The notes below the pieces were generated by a model. It did no database searches and was not told the DNA's origin. It was given only the letters and a program-made list of their open reading frames with translations. The position numbers and the translations under genes are program-made. A stretch of 64,000 nt of DNA from Clostridium folliculivorans (GTDB taxonomy: Bacteria; Bacillota; Clostridia; Clostridiales; Clostridiaceae), in contig NZ_BQXY01000001.1 of assembly GCF_024341905.1 (NCBI RefSeq), forward strand, positions 1,273,013 through 1,337,012, read 5' to 3'. Position 1 is the stretch's first letter; every line of letters starts with the position of its first letter. This document shows, piece after piece, positions 44,882 to 53,471 of this stretch.

Positions 44882-45196
44882 ATGGTAAAGCTTAAGGATA
44901 TAGCTCATGGAAGATCTGGAGATAAGGGTGACGTATCAAATATATGTATTTATGCAAGAGAACCTAAGTACTATGAAATAATAAAAGCTCAAGTTACACC
45001 AGAAGCAGTAAAAAAGCACTTTAAAGGTATGGTTCAGGGAGAAATCGAAAGGTATGAGGTTCCACAGCTTGATGGCTTCAACTTTGTATTACATCATGCA
45101 TTGGATGGAGGGGCAACTCGTTCTTTAAGGCTTGATGCATTAGGAAAGAGTATGGAGGCCGCACTATTAAGGATGGACATTGAACTTAGTAAGTAA
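44882..45196 (+). CDS. AtuA-associated small protein (AtuA-like ferredoxin-fold family)
   Basis: The 104-residue protein carries the family signature LKDIAHGRSGDKGDVSNI at the N-terminus and LHHALDGGATRSLRLDALGK near the end. In many genomes this module is fused to or directly follows the DUF1446 domain. Its start lies 1 bp beyond the AtuA stop, with GAGG (44865 region) upstream, so translation is coupled. It is likely an obligate subunit of the AtuA protein. Confidence 0.8.
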   Translation: MVKLKDIAHGRSGDKGDVSNICIYAREPKYYEIIKAQVTPEAVKKHFKGMVQGEIERYEVPQLDGFNFVLHHALDGGATRSLRLDALGKSMEAALLRMDIELSK

Positions 45197-45221
45197 TCTA
45201 TATTGAAGGGAGATTTTATAA

Positions 45222-46406
45222 ATGTCAAAGCAACTTGATGGCATTCGCATTTTAGATTTAACTAGAGTATTATCTGGCCCATATTGCACTATGCTCTTAG
45301 CAGATATGGGAGCAGAGGTGATAAAGATTGAAGAGCCATTAAAAGGGGATGACAGCAGGGGCTACCCTCCTTTTGATAGAGGAATAAGTGCGTATTTTGC
45401 CAACCTTAACAGAAATAAAAAGAGTATTGCATTGAATCTTAAGGATCCAAAGGCTAAGCAAGTATTGATTGACTTAATAAAAATATCAGATGTTATCGTA
45501 GAAAATTTTAAGCCTGGAACTATGGACAAATTAGGTTTTTCTTATGAAGAAGTAAAGGAAATAAATCCTAAAATTATTTATGCTTCCATATCAGGTTTTG
45601 GTCAAACAGGAGCATATAGCAAACTGCCTGGGTATGATGTAATTGCACAAGCTATGAGCGGAATCATGAGTGTCACTGGTTGGACAGATTCTGCGCCTAC
45701 AAGAACTGGAACTGCTATAGAAGATATTTTAGCAGGGCTTAATTGTTGCATAGGAATATTAGCAGCATTGCAAGGGAGAAGTAGAACTGGTCATGGTGAA
45801 AGAATTGATATATCCCTTGTAGATTGTTCAGTAAGTGCAATGGAAACTCTGATTGAAATATTTTTGGTTGAAAAGAGAGTACCAGAGAGAATTGGAAATA
45901 GATACGAGTTTATTTATCCATACGATTCTTTTCAAGCAAAAGACGGATGGGTAGTTATTGCAGTAGGTAATGATAATATTTGGGCAAAATTCTGCGAGGC
46001 TATTGATAAAAAGAATTTGTTAGAAATAGATGAGTTTAAGTTAAATAAGGATAGAGTAAGTGAACATGATAGGTTAAAAGCAATTGTCAGTGACTGGACC
46101 AAGGAGCACAATGTAGAGGAAATAATTAAAATACTTTTAGCAAAAGGGGTTCCTTGTGCACCAATTAATGATGTGGCTCAGGTAGTTAATGATAAGAATA
46201 TTGTTGATACTAGAAAAATGATAGAGGAGATAGAACATCCTATTTCAGGAAAAATGAAAATAGTAGGCTCACCTATAAAATTTACTGAAAGCGATGAGTA
46301 TTCATATGATAAGGCTCCAATCTTAGGCTTGGATACTGAATCAGTTATGAAGGAACTACTTGGATTGTCCAGTGAAGAGGTAGATTACTTTAAGAACAGA
46401 AAATAG
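45222..46406 (+). CDS. class III CoA transferase (CaiB/BaiF family)
   Basis: The 394-residue protein is full length for the family. Landmarks are LDGIRILDLTRVLSGPYCTM, LLADMGAEVIKIEEP, NRNKKSIALNLKDP, VIVENFKPGTMDKLGFSY, ISGFGQTGAYSKLPGYDVIA and GHGERIDISLVDCSVSAM. These enzymes move CoA between acids through a covalent aspartyl intermediate. It follows the AtuA pair by 25 bp with GAAGGGAG before ATG 45222. The activation of an acid followed by AtuA chemistry is a reasonable pathway, but the substrate is unknown. Confidence 0.9.
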   Translation: MSKQLDGIRILDLTRVLSGPYCTMLLADMGAEVIKIEEPLKGDDSRGYPPFDRGISAYFANLNRNKKSIALNLKDPKAKQVLIDLIKISDVIVENFKPGTMDKLGFSYEEVKEINPKIIYASISGFGQTGAYSKLPGYDVIAQAMSGIMSVTGWTDSAPTRTGTAIEDILAGLNCCIGILAALQGRSRTGHGERIDISLVDCSVSAMETLIEIFLVEKRVPERIGNRYEFIYPYDSFQAKDGWVVIAVGNDNIWAKFCEAIDKKNLLEIDEFKLNKDRVSEHDRLKAIVSDWTKEHNVEEIIKILLAKGVPCAPINDVAQVVNDKNIVDTRKMIEEIEHPISGKMKIVGSPIKFTESDEYSYDKAPILGLDTESVMKELLGLSSEEVDYFKNRK

Positions 46407-46420
46407 AAGAGTATTAGTAT

Positions 46421-46457
46421 ATTCAGCATTATTATAAGTATTTATGTAATGCTGAAT
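46421..46457 (+). repeat. perfect 11-bp inverted repeat after the CoA transferase
   Basis: ATTCAGCATTA (46421-46431) and TAATGCTGAAT (46447-46457) pair perfectly. No T-run follows, so it is either a weak terminator or an operator for the next gene. Confidence 0.5.
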
Positions 46458-46495
46458 GTGCTAGATAAAATCAATTTTTAGTTTTGGAGGCATAT

Positions 46496-46795
46496 ATGAA
46501 ATTAATTATTAATGCTGATGATTTTGGATTTACCAAAGGAAATACTGAAGGCATAATTGAAGGACACAAAAAAGGGATAATAACCTCAACTACTGCGTTA
46601 TGTAATATGCCTTATTTAGAATATGGAGCAAAAATTTCTAAAGAAACTACAGATCTTGGGATAGGTGTTCATTTAAATCTAACTATAGGGAATTCACTTA
46701 CTGGAGGAAAAACTATTACTAAGGAATGTAGTAAGTCCTTTTTCACTTTACAATGGATTAGAAAATTGTTATATAAAAATATCAGCAATTCATAA
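46496..46795 (+). pseudogene. truncated ChbG/YdjC-type carbohydrate deacetylase
   Basis: ATG 46496 follows TTGGAGG. The first 75 residues are a clear ChbG/YdjC N-terminus: KLIINADDFGFTKGNTEGI with the metal-binding DD, TSTTALCNMPYLEYG, and LGIGVHLNLTIGNSL with the metal-ligand His. The family is usually about 230-290 residues, but this frame ends after 99 with an unrelated tail (WIRKLLYKNISNS). The catalytic half including the second metal His is missing, so it is a broken gene. Confidence 0.8.
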
Positions 46796-46940
46796 TATAG
46801 AAGATAGAAATAAAGAATGATTTTACATAAAATCAGGTTATTTACCATAAGAAGTAATAAATATATGATAAAATTATCCTATAAGAATATTTATATTTAT
46901 GTATAAAAGTTTAATAATGAAAAGCACAAGGTGATAATAA

Positions 46941-48110
46941 ATGGATAAATTATATAGTATTACCCAAGAATCGATCCTAGCCAAAGAAATACAAAACAGT
47001 CTACCATCAAGTAACTTCGTAGATTCAAGAACCTTTTCGAGATTATTAAATGATGACAAGGTAGTGGCTAGTTATAAGATGTATTGGTTTTTGGCAATTT
47101 TGAAGGAAGTTAGCATAGGAAATAGAGATATAAAGTTCAGAACCTTAATAGCAAGAATGATAGTGAGTGCTTGGTATCCAATAATGCAATATAAGCTGAG
47201 CTTTGGTGCTTTTGACAATCTGAAAAAGCTAGTGTCTTATATTGCTGATAACTATGAAGTTTCAGCAAACTGCGATGAAGAAAAACTTTTCAATACTATA
47301 AATACTGTTCAGGATAAAGAGCTTGAAAAGATGATTAGAGAGCTTACATATCTTGTGCCTTATAGACTGCTTTCACCTTTCTTTGAAGAGGAATTGAAAG
47401 GAATGCCAAAGGGTGAAAAGAAAAGACTTATAGTTGAATTATCTCAAGGTAACGAAAATTCTCTATACAAAATTGTTGAAGATAGAATAATCGTAAGTGA
47501 AAACTGGTCAAGATATCTGAACGATAATTACAGGATAATAAAAGCGTGGATATACTTTAAGATAGTTGTATTTTTACAGAAAAGAAATCTTAATGTTCCA
47601 GCTATAGCTTTAAAACTAGAGCCTCCAAGGTCGAGAAATCTTACTAAATCCACAAAGCTTTGGAATAAGATAATTCTTTCAAAAAATATAACAGACATAT
47701 ATACCGGAGAAAAGTTTACAGTAACTAATTATGAGAGATTAGGAAGCTTAAGCGTAGATCACTTTATTCCCTGGAGCTTTGTGATGCACGATCAACTATG
47801 GAATTTAACCCCTACCTTTAAGAACATCAACAGTAAAAAGAGCGACAAGCTATTACCGTATAACAAGTATATGGAGAAGTTCTGTAATATTCAATATGAA
47901 GCCTTTGATTATGTATGTGAAAATAAGATTAATAGTTTTGTTGAGGAATACATAGATGCCTTAAGAGTTGAAGAAATATATGATTTTCATAAACATGCTT
48001 CAAGAGAAAAGTTTTCTGAGGAAATGAGAAAATGTATAATGCCACTTTATCAAATAGCTGAAAATCAGGGGTTTGTGGTTATGGATAAATTTGATTTTAA
48101 CCAAGAGTAG
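46941..48110 (+). CDS. HNH endonuclease-domain protein (intact copy)
   Basis: The 389-residue protein has a helical N-terminal region of 240 residues of unknown fold and a C-terminal HNH nuclease. DIYTGEKFT gives the first strand, SVDHFIPWSF (about 270) the catalytic His, and NLTPTFKNINSKKSDKLLP the Asn and following helix. It is standalone; no methyltransferase lies beside it, so it is not obviously a restriction enzyme with its own modification gene. AAGGTGAT stands before ATG 46941. A broken partial copy is present at 36519-37041. It follows a truncated gene, suggesting the locus has been rearranged. Confidence 0.75.
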   Translation: MDKLYSITQESILAKEIQNSLPSSNFVDSRTFSRLLNDDKVVASYKMYWFLAILKEVSIGNRDIKFRTLIARMIVSAWYPIMQYKLSFGAFDNLKKLVSYIADNYEVSANCDEEKLFNTINTVQDKELEKMIRELTYLVPYRLLSPFFEEELKGMPKGEKKRLIVELSQGNENSLYKIVEDRIIVSENWSRYLNDNYRIIKAWIYFKIVVFLQKRNLNVPAIALKLEPPRSRNLTKSTKLWNKIILSKNITDIYTGEKFTVTNYERLGSLSVDHFIPWSFVMHDQLWNLTPTFKNINSKKSDKLLPYNKYMEKFCNIQYEAFDYVCENKINSFVEEYIDALRVEEIYDFHKHASREKFSEEMRKCIMPLYQIAENQGFVVMDKFDFNQE

Positions 48111-48290
48111 GATAAATATAATTATGGTGTTATTATCATATTATCGATTGATAGGGTTTAATGTTACTAGATGGCGCTAAGTGAGCACACATAGATTTGT
48201 ATTAAATTACAAAACTACAGTGAATAGCATATTGTTACTAAATATGTATGTTGCAATGTTTTGGAAACATATATAAGGCGGTGAACTCTT

Positions 48291-48770
48291 TTGAAAAAGA
48301 AGGTATTAATTCTGCTAGCAATAATAATAGTTTGCTGTGGAATAGTGACTATGTTTTTTAATAAAAAAGAAAAGCACTATGTATCTCCAATAGAGAATCC
48401 TGAAAAAATAGCTGTTTATAATAAAGGAACAGTTACAAATATATCTAGTAGTGATGACAAGTACAAAAAACTAGTAGATATAGCTAACGACAGGATTAAA
48501 TCAATTACTGGTGAAACATTATGTGCTTTTATGAAAGAGGATCTTAAAAAGAAATCCATCTTACTAGAATTTGATTATTCAAATGAAAATAAATTAAGTT
48601 ATTGGGATCCATATTCTAAAAAAGAAAAGTCAATTACTTATTCTAAACTTTACTTTTGCTTAGATAAAAATGATTCAGTTGGTAAGGTTATGGATTTCGA
48701 GGGGAAAGGATATGGACCTTTAGGATTTTTATCTTCACCAGATGAGATGATAGCTGTATTAAATAACTAA
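48291..48770 (+). CDS. hypothetical secreted or membrane-anchored protein
   Basis: TTG 48291 follows AAGGCGGTGA. The 159-residue product begins KKKVLILLAIIIVCCGIVTM, a signal or anchor helix. A Cys pair is present but no good lipobox can be confirmed. The rest is a small soluble domain with KLSYWDPYSKKEKS and KVMDFEGKGYGPLGF. No family is recognised. Confidence 0.6.
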   Translation: MKKKVLILLAIIIVCCGIVTMFFNKKEKHYVSPIENPEKIAVYNKGTVTNISSSDDKYKKLVDIANDRIKSITGETLCAFMKEDLKKKSILLEFDYSNENKLSYWDPYSKKEKSITYSKLYFCLDKNDSVGKVMDFEGKGYGPLGFLSSPDEMIAVLNN

Positions 48771-48874
48771 ATAGTATATTAGTGCAAAAGTTATTTAATA
48801 AACCAGGTTAATACATATGTAATACAGTCAAAACTAAAGTAGAAACACAATTAATCAAATATATTAGTATATAT

Positions 48875-48908
48875 AGTAGTTAAAGAACTTCTCTTTAACT
48901 ACTTTTTT
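48875..48908 (+). terminator. strong terminator
   Basis: AGTAGTTAAAG (48875-48885) and CTTTAACTACT (48893-48903) form a perfect 11-bp stem with a run of T after it, ending the gene at 48291-48770. Confidence 0.85.
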
Positions 48909-49026
48909 ATAGATAAGTAACATCATATTGAATAATGTGGTAGAATATTATCATATTCCAAGTTAAAACAGGAAACACAAAAAGTTGAACATAGAAAGAA
49001 ATAATTTGAAAGGAGAAAAGTTAACT

Positions 49027-49335
49027 GTGAGTACTCTTAAGTGTAAGAATTGTTCTAGACAATTTAAATGGATTGATGTTGTTAAATCAATCGGTTTTGG
49101 AAATAAGCTTGAATGTGATAATTGCAAGACTAGATATTACATGAATAATAGTTCGCGTATAGTTATCTTTGTATTAATACTTATACCGTTACCATTTCAA
49201 GTGTTTTTAACTAGTGTATTTCATTCATATTCAATTCTAATTTATTTAGTATGGTGTATTGCAATATTATGTGTTTCACCGTTTCTCGTAAAAATCCACT
49301 CGAATAGCAAAAGCTATAATAATTTAGAGAACTGA
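49027..49335 (+). CDS. cxxc_20_cxxc-type zinc-ribbon membrane protein
   Basis: The protein has CKNC, exactly 20 residues, then CDNC, the spacing that defines the small clostridial/bacillar cxxc_20_cxxc family (TIGR04104). Two transmembrane helices follow (IVIFVLILIPLPFQVFLT and ILIYLVWCIAILCVSPFL). Start choice is uncertain. GTG 49027 has AGGAG 11 nt before it; in-frame TTG codons at 49006 and 48985 would add 7 or 14 residues. The family function is unknown. Confidence 0.75.
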   Translation: MSTLKCKNCSRQFKWIDVVKSIGFGNKLECDNCKTRYYMNNSSRIVIFVLILIPLPFQVFLTSVFHSYSILIYLVWCIAILCVSPFLVKIHSNSKSYNNLEN

Positions 49336-49391
49336 ACCTCTAAAAATGACTATTTGGTTTATTGGTTATAGCAAATAACATCTATAAATAA

Positions 49392-49428
49392 TAAGAAGTG
49401 AAATTCTAAAAGGAAGCTTCACTTCTTA
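49392..49428. terminator. bidirectional terminator between convergent genes
   Basis: TAAGAAGTGAA (49392-49402) and TTCACTTCTTA (49418-49428) pair over 11 bp between the plus-strand zinc-ribbon gene and the minus-strand gene ending at 49453. Confidence 0.75.
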
Positions 49429-49452
49429 ATTATTTGTTAATTGATACTAAAG

Positions 49453-49860
49453 TTAAGTATTCTTGAAGTCTGATTTAAGTTTGGTTCTAGCAGCTTCAAT
49501 AAAAGCTATTCTATTAGTTCGATCTGTAATATATTTCTTTATAGAAAATAATTCATTCTCATCTACTTTATCATCAACTTTATTACTCAGAATTTCTTGT
49601 AAAGTTATCTTAGCATTTTCTAGACTACTATATTGATTAGCTAGCTTTTGTTCTATTAGTAATAAGATTTGTTGAAAAAAATAATGATCATTTGAATTAA
49701 TTGCTTTAGGGAAAGTACCAAATCCAAACTCTAGAGAAAGTGGGTCGTCATCAATAAAAACTGCATACTTAACAATATCATTTGTTTTTGAATAGAGCAC
49801 TTCTTTAACACTAAATGGATCGTAACGTTTTACTGTATTACCTAGAATTAATGAAATCAT
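49453..49860 (-). CDS. hypothetical protein with a decayed paralogue at 53472-53633
   Basis: The 135-residue protein begins MISLILGNTVKRYDPFSV and has VKYAVFIDDDPLSLEFGFGT in its first half. The C-terminal helices read LFSIKKYITDRTNRIAFIEA. It is not recognised. The related, stop-riddled sequence 3.7 kb away shows the gene exists in more than one copy in this genome. It may be an immunity or phage-type small protein; nothing in the sequence proves that. Confidence 0.6.
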   Translation of the reverse strand: MISLILGNTVKRYDPFSVKEVLYSKTNDIVKYAVFIDDDPLSLEFGFGTFPKAINSNDHYFFQQILLLIEQKLANQYSSLENAKITLQEILSNKVDDKVDENELFSIKKYITDRTNRIAFIEAARTKLKSDFKNT

Positions 49861-49954
49861 TGTCTACACCCTATCTATAATTATAATAGTAACGAGCCTA
49901 ATACAAAGTCTCTAATAACTGAGGCACCACCAGAAGCTTGTTCTGATGTGTTCA

Positions 49955-50206
49955 CTAAAACTTAATTGTTATTCGTATCTTGTTAAGTAAATGTATAACC
50001 ACGAATACAACTACCATTATAAGAAAAAGCACAGCTTCCCAGGTAATTGAGTGTAGATCTTTTGTTATTGCAAATTTAACTAACATTTCAACTAAAAAAA
50101 TTACTACCCCGATGATAAGGGTTATAAGGGAAGAACTTCCTACTACGTCTATAGTTCTTTCATCACTACCATTTGCATAATTCTTTAACTTCTTATTAAA
50201 ATTCAT
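49955..50206 (-). CDS. small two-helix membrane protein
   Basis: The 83-residue protein has two hydrophobic helices, SLITLIIGVVIFLVEMLVKF and ITWEAVLFLIMVVVFVVIHL. TAGGAGGTTATT precedes ATG 50206. It ends a three-gene minus-strand operon with a related membrane protein and an XRE regulator; both membrane proteins share the pattern of a VKF or IKFF end followed by TKD, suggesting paralogy. Confidence 0.65.
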   Translation of the reverse strand: MNFNKKLKNYANGSDERTIDVVGSSSLITLIIGVVIFLVEMLVKFAITKDLHSITWEAVLFLIMVVVFVVIHLLNKIRITIKF

Positions 50207-50215
50207 AATAACCTC

Positions 50216-50725
50216 CTAATCATCTAGATTATCATTCCATTTGTTGTATTTTTTAATTTTTCTCTCTTTTAATAAAGTATCTAAAATAAAGAAAGGAATA
50301 AAGTATAGTATAATTTTAAGAAATTGACTTACGAAGAATTCTAGGTTAAAGGTTATATCCTGTTTTTTTGTTAGGTAATCCATTACTACAGAAAACGCTG
50401 TAAAGCTAATAGAATATACAAAAGAGTCTTTTGCATAGATTAACAGCCTTTTGTGCTTTGCTTGTTTTGTATTTTCGGCACTTAGCAGTTCACCATTATT
50501 TTTTCTTGGTAGCGTTGGTGAGTAGCTTCTGTGAAATCTTTGCACTATAAGAAAAGTGAAGATGACAGAAAGAAAAATTATAAACTCGCCTAGTATACTT
50601 GAGATATCTTTGGTTACAAAAAACTTTATTATCATCTCAAAGGCACATATCACGTAAAATAGTCCTAATACCCCTGTAGCTGTTTCTTCTAATCTTCTTT
50701 TACTTCTTTCATCAATACTTAGCAT
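50216..50725 (-). CDS. membrane protein co-transcribed with an XRE regulator
   Basis: ATG 50725 is the third of three adjacent ATG codons and has the best distance from GGGAGG. The 169-residue protein has four hydrophobic helices in two pairs (GVLGLFYVICAFEMIIKFF, LGEFIIFLSVIFTFLIV, YSISFTAFSVVMDY, FLKIILYFIPFFILDTLL). It lies between the XRE gene and the two-helix protein. Function is unknown; regulator plus membrane protein pairs of this kind are common in Firmicutes. Confidence 0.65.
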   Translation of the reverse strand: MLSIDERSKRRLEETATGVLGLFYVICAFEMIIKFFVTKDISSILGEFIIFLSVIFTFLIVQRFHRSYSPTLPRKNNGELLSAENTKQAKHKRLLIYAKDSFVYSISFTAFSVVMDYLTKKQDITFNLEFFVSQFLKIILYFIPFFILDTLLKERKIKKYNKWNDNLDD

Positions 50726-50727
50726 CA

Positions 50728-50922
50728 TCATTCCTCCCAAAAAAGATCATTTAAGGTCTTGCCAAGAGATTTGCATATTGCTACAGCAAGTTTTAGTGTA
50801 GGATTGTAGTTACCAGACTCAATCATACTAATGGTTTGTCTTGTGGCTCCTACAGCCTTGGCCAATTCTTCCTGAGACATATCACTCTCAACTCTTGCCA
50901 TTTTCATTTTTACATTTTTCAT
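50728..50922 (-). CDS. XRE-family helix-turn-helix regulator
   Basis: The 64-residue protein is a single XRE HTH: MSQEELAKAVGATRQTISMI then PTLKLAVAICKSLGKTLNDL, typical of the small YozG/YvaO-like family. ATG 50922 is chosen because it starts the usual KNVKMKMAR N-terminus; an upstream in-frame start (50946) would add eight residues. It likely represses its own operon with the two membrane proteins. Confidence 0.85.
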   Translation of the reverse strand: MKNVKMKMARVESDMSQEELAKAVGATRQTISMIESGNYNPTLKLAVAICKSLGKTLNDLFWEE

Positions 50923-51071
50923 GTAAACTACAACCTTTCGTTCCATATTATGTATATATAGTACAATATGTTTTGCAATATGTCAAATATATATTACATA
51001 ATGCCAAGTAAATGGGACAAGAAGTTTGATTGAGGTGAGTTTATGGGAGAACTGAGTGGGAATTGAAGCAT

Positions 51072-51194
51072 GAGATGCCACTTTATAAATTGAAAAGCAA
51101 TATTTGAACCTTACAATTGAATATTTGTAAACGAAATGCCACTTTTGTATTTGAAATGCAGGTTTTGTAAATGTAATGCAGCTTTTTGTAAATT
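51072..51194 (+). repeat. about six degenerate 20-22 bp tandem repeats
   Basis: Units resembling GAAATGCCACTTTTGTAAAT start at about 51072, 51092, 51113, 51133, 51153 and 51173; the last three are the best kept. They lie in the gene-free stretch 50947-51479. Repeats of this sort can be the multiple terminal repeats of an IS21-type element whose genes are gone. No transposase is seen here, so this is a guess. The rest of the stretch shows no gene. Confidence 0.55.
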
Positions 51195-51479
51195 AAAAGG
51201 AGAAAGATTTTTAGGGATATGGTTTTAAGAATGTTGTTTAAATGATTTATGGTAAAATAACTTATTATTAAACATGATAAACTTTCATAGACAGATTTAG
51301 ATTACAGTACATCTAAAGTAATGGAAGATAAGCAGAATTAAAAGTATAATTAAAGATGTAATGCTTCAATCTGAAAACTATTTTTAAAATGTATTTGGTT
51401 TTTGATATGCAGATTTGAAGATATAAATTTTATGATGAAGTGGTACATCCATAAATCATCAGTTTCAAAACTGATTTAG

Positions 51480-51731
51480 TTGATTAATGATAAGATTGGG
51501 AATAAAGCTAAGGAGAAATTTATAATGACTGAAATAGGAAGAATGATTTGGGAAGAAGGCAGAAGGCTAGGCAAACGTGAAATTCTTAATTACCAGTTAA
51601 TAAAAAAGTTTAAAAAGCTTTCACCTTATTATGAAGAAAAGATAAATAGTTTGTCAGAAACAGTAATAGAAGTGATTGCACTAGAAATATTCGATATAGA
51701 AACTGTAGAAGATTTAGAAAAGTATTTCTGA
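51480..51731 (+). pseudogene. C-terminal fragment of an Rpn-family PD-(D/E)XK nuclease
   Basis: The 83-residue frame (TEIGRMIWEEGRRLGKREIL, KKFKKLSPYYEEKINSLSE, ETVEDLEKYF) matches the C-terminal 80 residues of the full-length protein at 57769-58605. The nuclease domain is absent and the first codon has no convincing ribosome site. It is the tail of a lost copy. Confidence 0.75.
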
Positions 51732-51905
51732 AAATTTATATCCAATTTTTGTAAGAGTACTTCAAGTTGTTTTTGAAAAGCCATTGAGGTAAATGTCATC
51801 ATATTTGTACTAATAAGGTGATTTAAATTACATAAATAATTAAGTAAATTAAATGGTCAAAGCTTAATTTGACTCATCAAAAAGAAGATAAAGTGAGGAT
51901 TATAC

Positions 51906-52778
51906 ATGGATACAATACTAATTACTGGAGCAGAGGGCTTTTTTGCGTCCAGATTTGTTCAATATTATAGAGATAAATATAACATAATTGCACTAAACCA
52001 TAAGGATTTAGATATATGTGATCAAGAAAAAACTATAGAAAAGATTATTGATATTAAGCCAAAATATCTTATTCATTCTGCAGCAATATCTGATACAGGC
52101 AAATGCGAAAGTAATCCTGAATTATCTTATGATGTAAATGTTAAGGGTACAATTAATATTGCTAAGGGCTGCGCTAAAGCTAAGACAAAGTTAATATATT
52201 TAAGTTCGGATCAAATATATAATGGCAATGTTGAAGCAGGTCCATATGAGGAAGACTGTGTAGCAGTGCCAAATACGGTTTATGGTAGGCACAAGCTTGA
52301 AGCTGAAAATGCTATATGTGGCATTGTGGATGACCCAGTAATATTAAGACTTACCTGGTTATTTAGTTTACCGGAAAGAAATGTTAAGATAAATTCTAAT
52401 ATAATTTGGAACCTTGTAAAAGCTGTATTAAAGAATGAGCAAATAACCCTTCCTGCCAACGAATATAGAGGAATAACCTATGTTTATGATCTAATAAGCA
52501 ATTTTGATAAGATACTTAATCTGCCAAAGGGAGTATACAATACTGGAAGCGAAAGTAACCTAAATACCTATGAAGTTGGTAAAATAATTTTAGAAAATAT
52601 GGGGCTAGGTCATAGGGTAGAGGAACTTTTAATAAAGGATACAGAAAGATATAAGGAAAATAATAGATATCTTAGAATATGTAATAATAAGCTTATAGAG
52701 CAGAATATATACTTCACAAATACTGAAGAAGCAGTTAGTAGATGTATTAGTGATTTTTTACTGTATATGAAAGTATAA
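51906..52778 (+). CDS. RmlD-like NAD(P)-dependent sugar-nucleotide reductase (extended SDR)
   Basis: The 290-residue protein has ILITGAEGFFASRF as the Rossmann nucleotide-binding loop, HSAAISDTGKCE and LSSDQIYNG, the catalytic YGRHK (YxxxK), and a C-terminal substrate-binding part with NTGSESNLNTYEVGKIIL. This is the layout of dTDP-4-dehydrorhamnose reductase, but no other rhamnose genes are nearby and the standalone substrate is unknown. GTGAGGATTATAC precedes ATG 51906. Confidence 0.8.
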   Translation: MDTILITGAEGFFASRFVQYYRDKYNIIALNHKDLDICDQEKTIEKIIDIKPKYLIHSAAISDTGKCESNPELSYDVNVKGTINIAKGCAKAKTKLIYLSSDQIYNGNVEAGPYEEDCVAVPNTVYGRHKLEAENAICGIVDDPVILRLTWLFSLPERNVKINSNIIWNLVKAVLKNEQITLPANEYRGITYVYDLISNFDKILNLPKGVYNTGSESNLNTYEVGKIILENMGLGHRVEELLIKDTERYKENNRYLRICNNKLIEQNIYFTNTEEAVSRCISDFLLYMKV

Positions 52779-52781
52779 AAT

Positions 52782-52865
52782 AGTGAATAAAGATAAAATC
52801 ATGTTCAATATTGAAGCTTCTTCAAAGGTTTTAGTACCTGAAGATGGTGAAGAATATAAATTTTA
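52782..52865 (+). pseudogene. short remnant-like ORF between the reductase and GNAT genes
   Basis: From GTG 52782 the frame NKDKIMFNIEASSKVLVPED then GEEYKF ends at a TAA. It reads like the start of a protein, but only 27 codons remain. It has no clear ribosome site. Confidence 0.2.
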
Positions 52866-52923
52866 AGATTTATTAGATAACCTTTATGAATATAATAAAT
52901 ATTTTACGATAGGAGAAGGCAGT

Positions 52924-53358
52924 ATGAATAACAGTGATATTTCAATACAAAAGGCTCGAGAGGAAGAGTACGATAGGCTAAGAGATATATTTCTAAAATC
53001 AAGACAAGAAAATTTTAGATGGATGGATTTTGACAACATAAAATTAGAGGACTTTGATCATAGTACTGAAGGCGAGCTTATATTAACTGCAAAGGTGAAT
53101 AATGATATTGCAGGTTTCGTTTCAATCTGGGAGGAAGATAAATTTATTCATAACTTATTTATTTCATCAGAATTTAAAGGGTGTGGACTTGGAAAGGAAT
53201 TAATTAAAGAAGCTGTAAAAGCAGTTGGACTGCCACTAACCTTAAAATGCGTAAAAGAAAATACTAATGCTTTGAAATTCTACTTGTCTCAAGGGTGGAA
53301 GACAGAAGAAGAAACAGAAGGTGAAGAGCCTTATTATTTAATGAAATATAATGGGTAA
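52924..53358 (+). CDS. GNAT-family N-acetyltransferase
   Basis: The 144-residue protein is a compact GNAT: IAGFVSIWEEDKFIHNLFIS, then EFKGCGLGKELIKEA, where GCGLGK is the acetyl-CoA loop, and ENTNALKFYLSQGWK at the end. TAGGAGAAGG stands before ATG 52924. Substrate unknown. A terminator follows at 53413. Confidence 0.9.
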   Translation: MNNSDISIQKAREEEYDRLRDIFLKSRQENFRWMDFDNIKLEDFDHSTEGELILTAKVNNDIAGFVSIWEEDKFIHNLFISSEFKGCGLGKELIKEAVKAVGLPLTLKCVKENTNALKFYLSQGWKTEEETEGEEPYYLMKYNG

Positions 53359-53412
53359 AAGGCAATATCTTCATCAAAAAGTAAAAAGATTTTTTGAATA
53401 CAGAGTATATAT

Positions 53413-53449
53413 GGCAGAAATCCTTTGCTTATAGGGTTTCTGCCTTTTT
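53413..53449 (+). terminator. terminator after the GNAT gene
   Basis: GGCAGAAATCC (53413-53423) and GGGTTTCTGCC (53434-53444) form an 11-bp stem with one G-U pair, followed by TTTTT. Confidence 0.85.
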
Positions 53450-53471
53450 AATTAAATAATTTTATAATTAT

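Noticed and set aside
51072..51194. CRISPR array
   Set aside because: Units are about 21 bp, contiguous and degenerate, with no spacers and no cas genes nearby.
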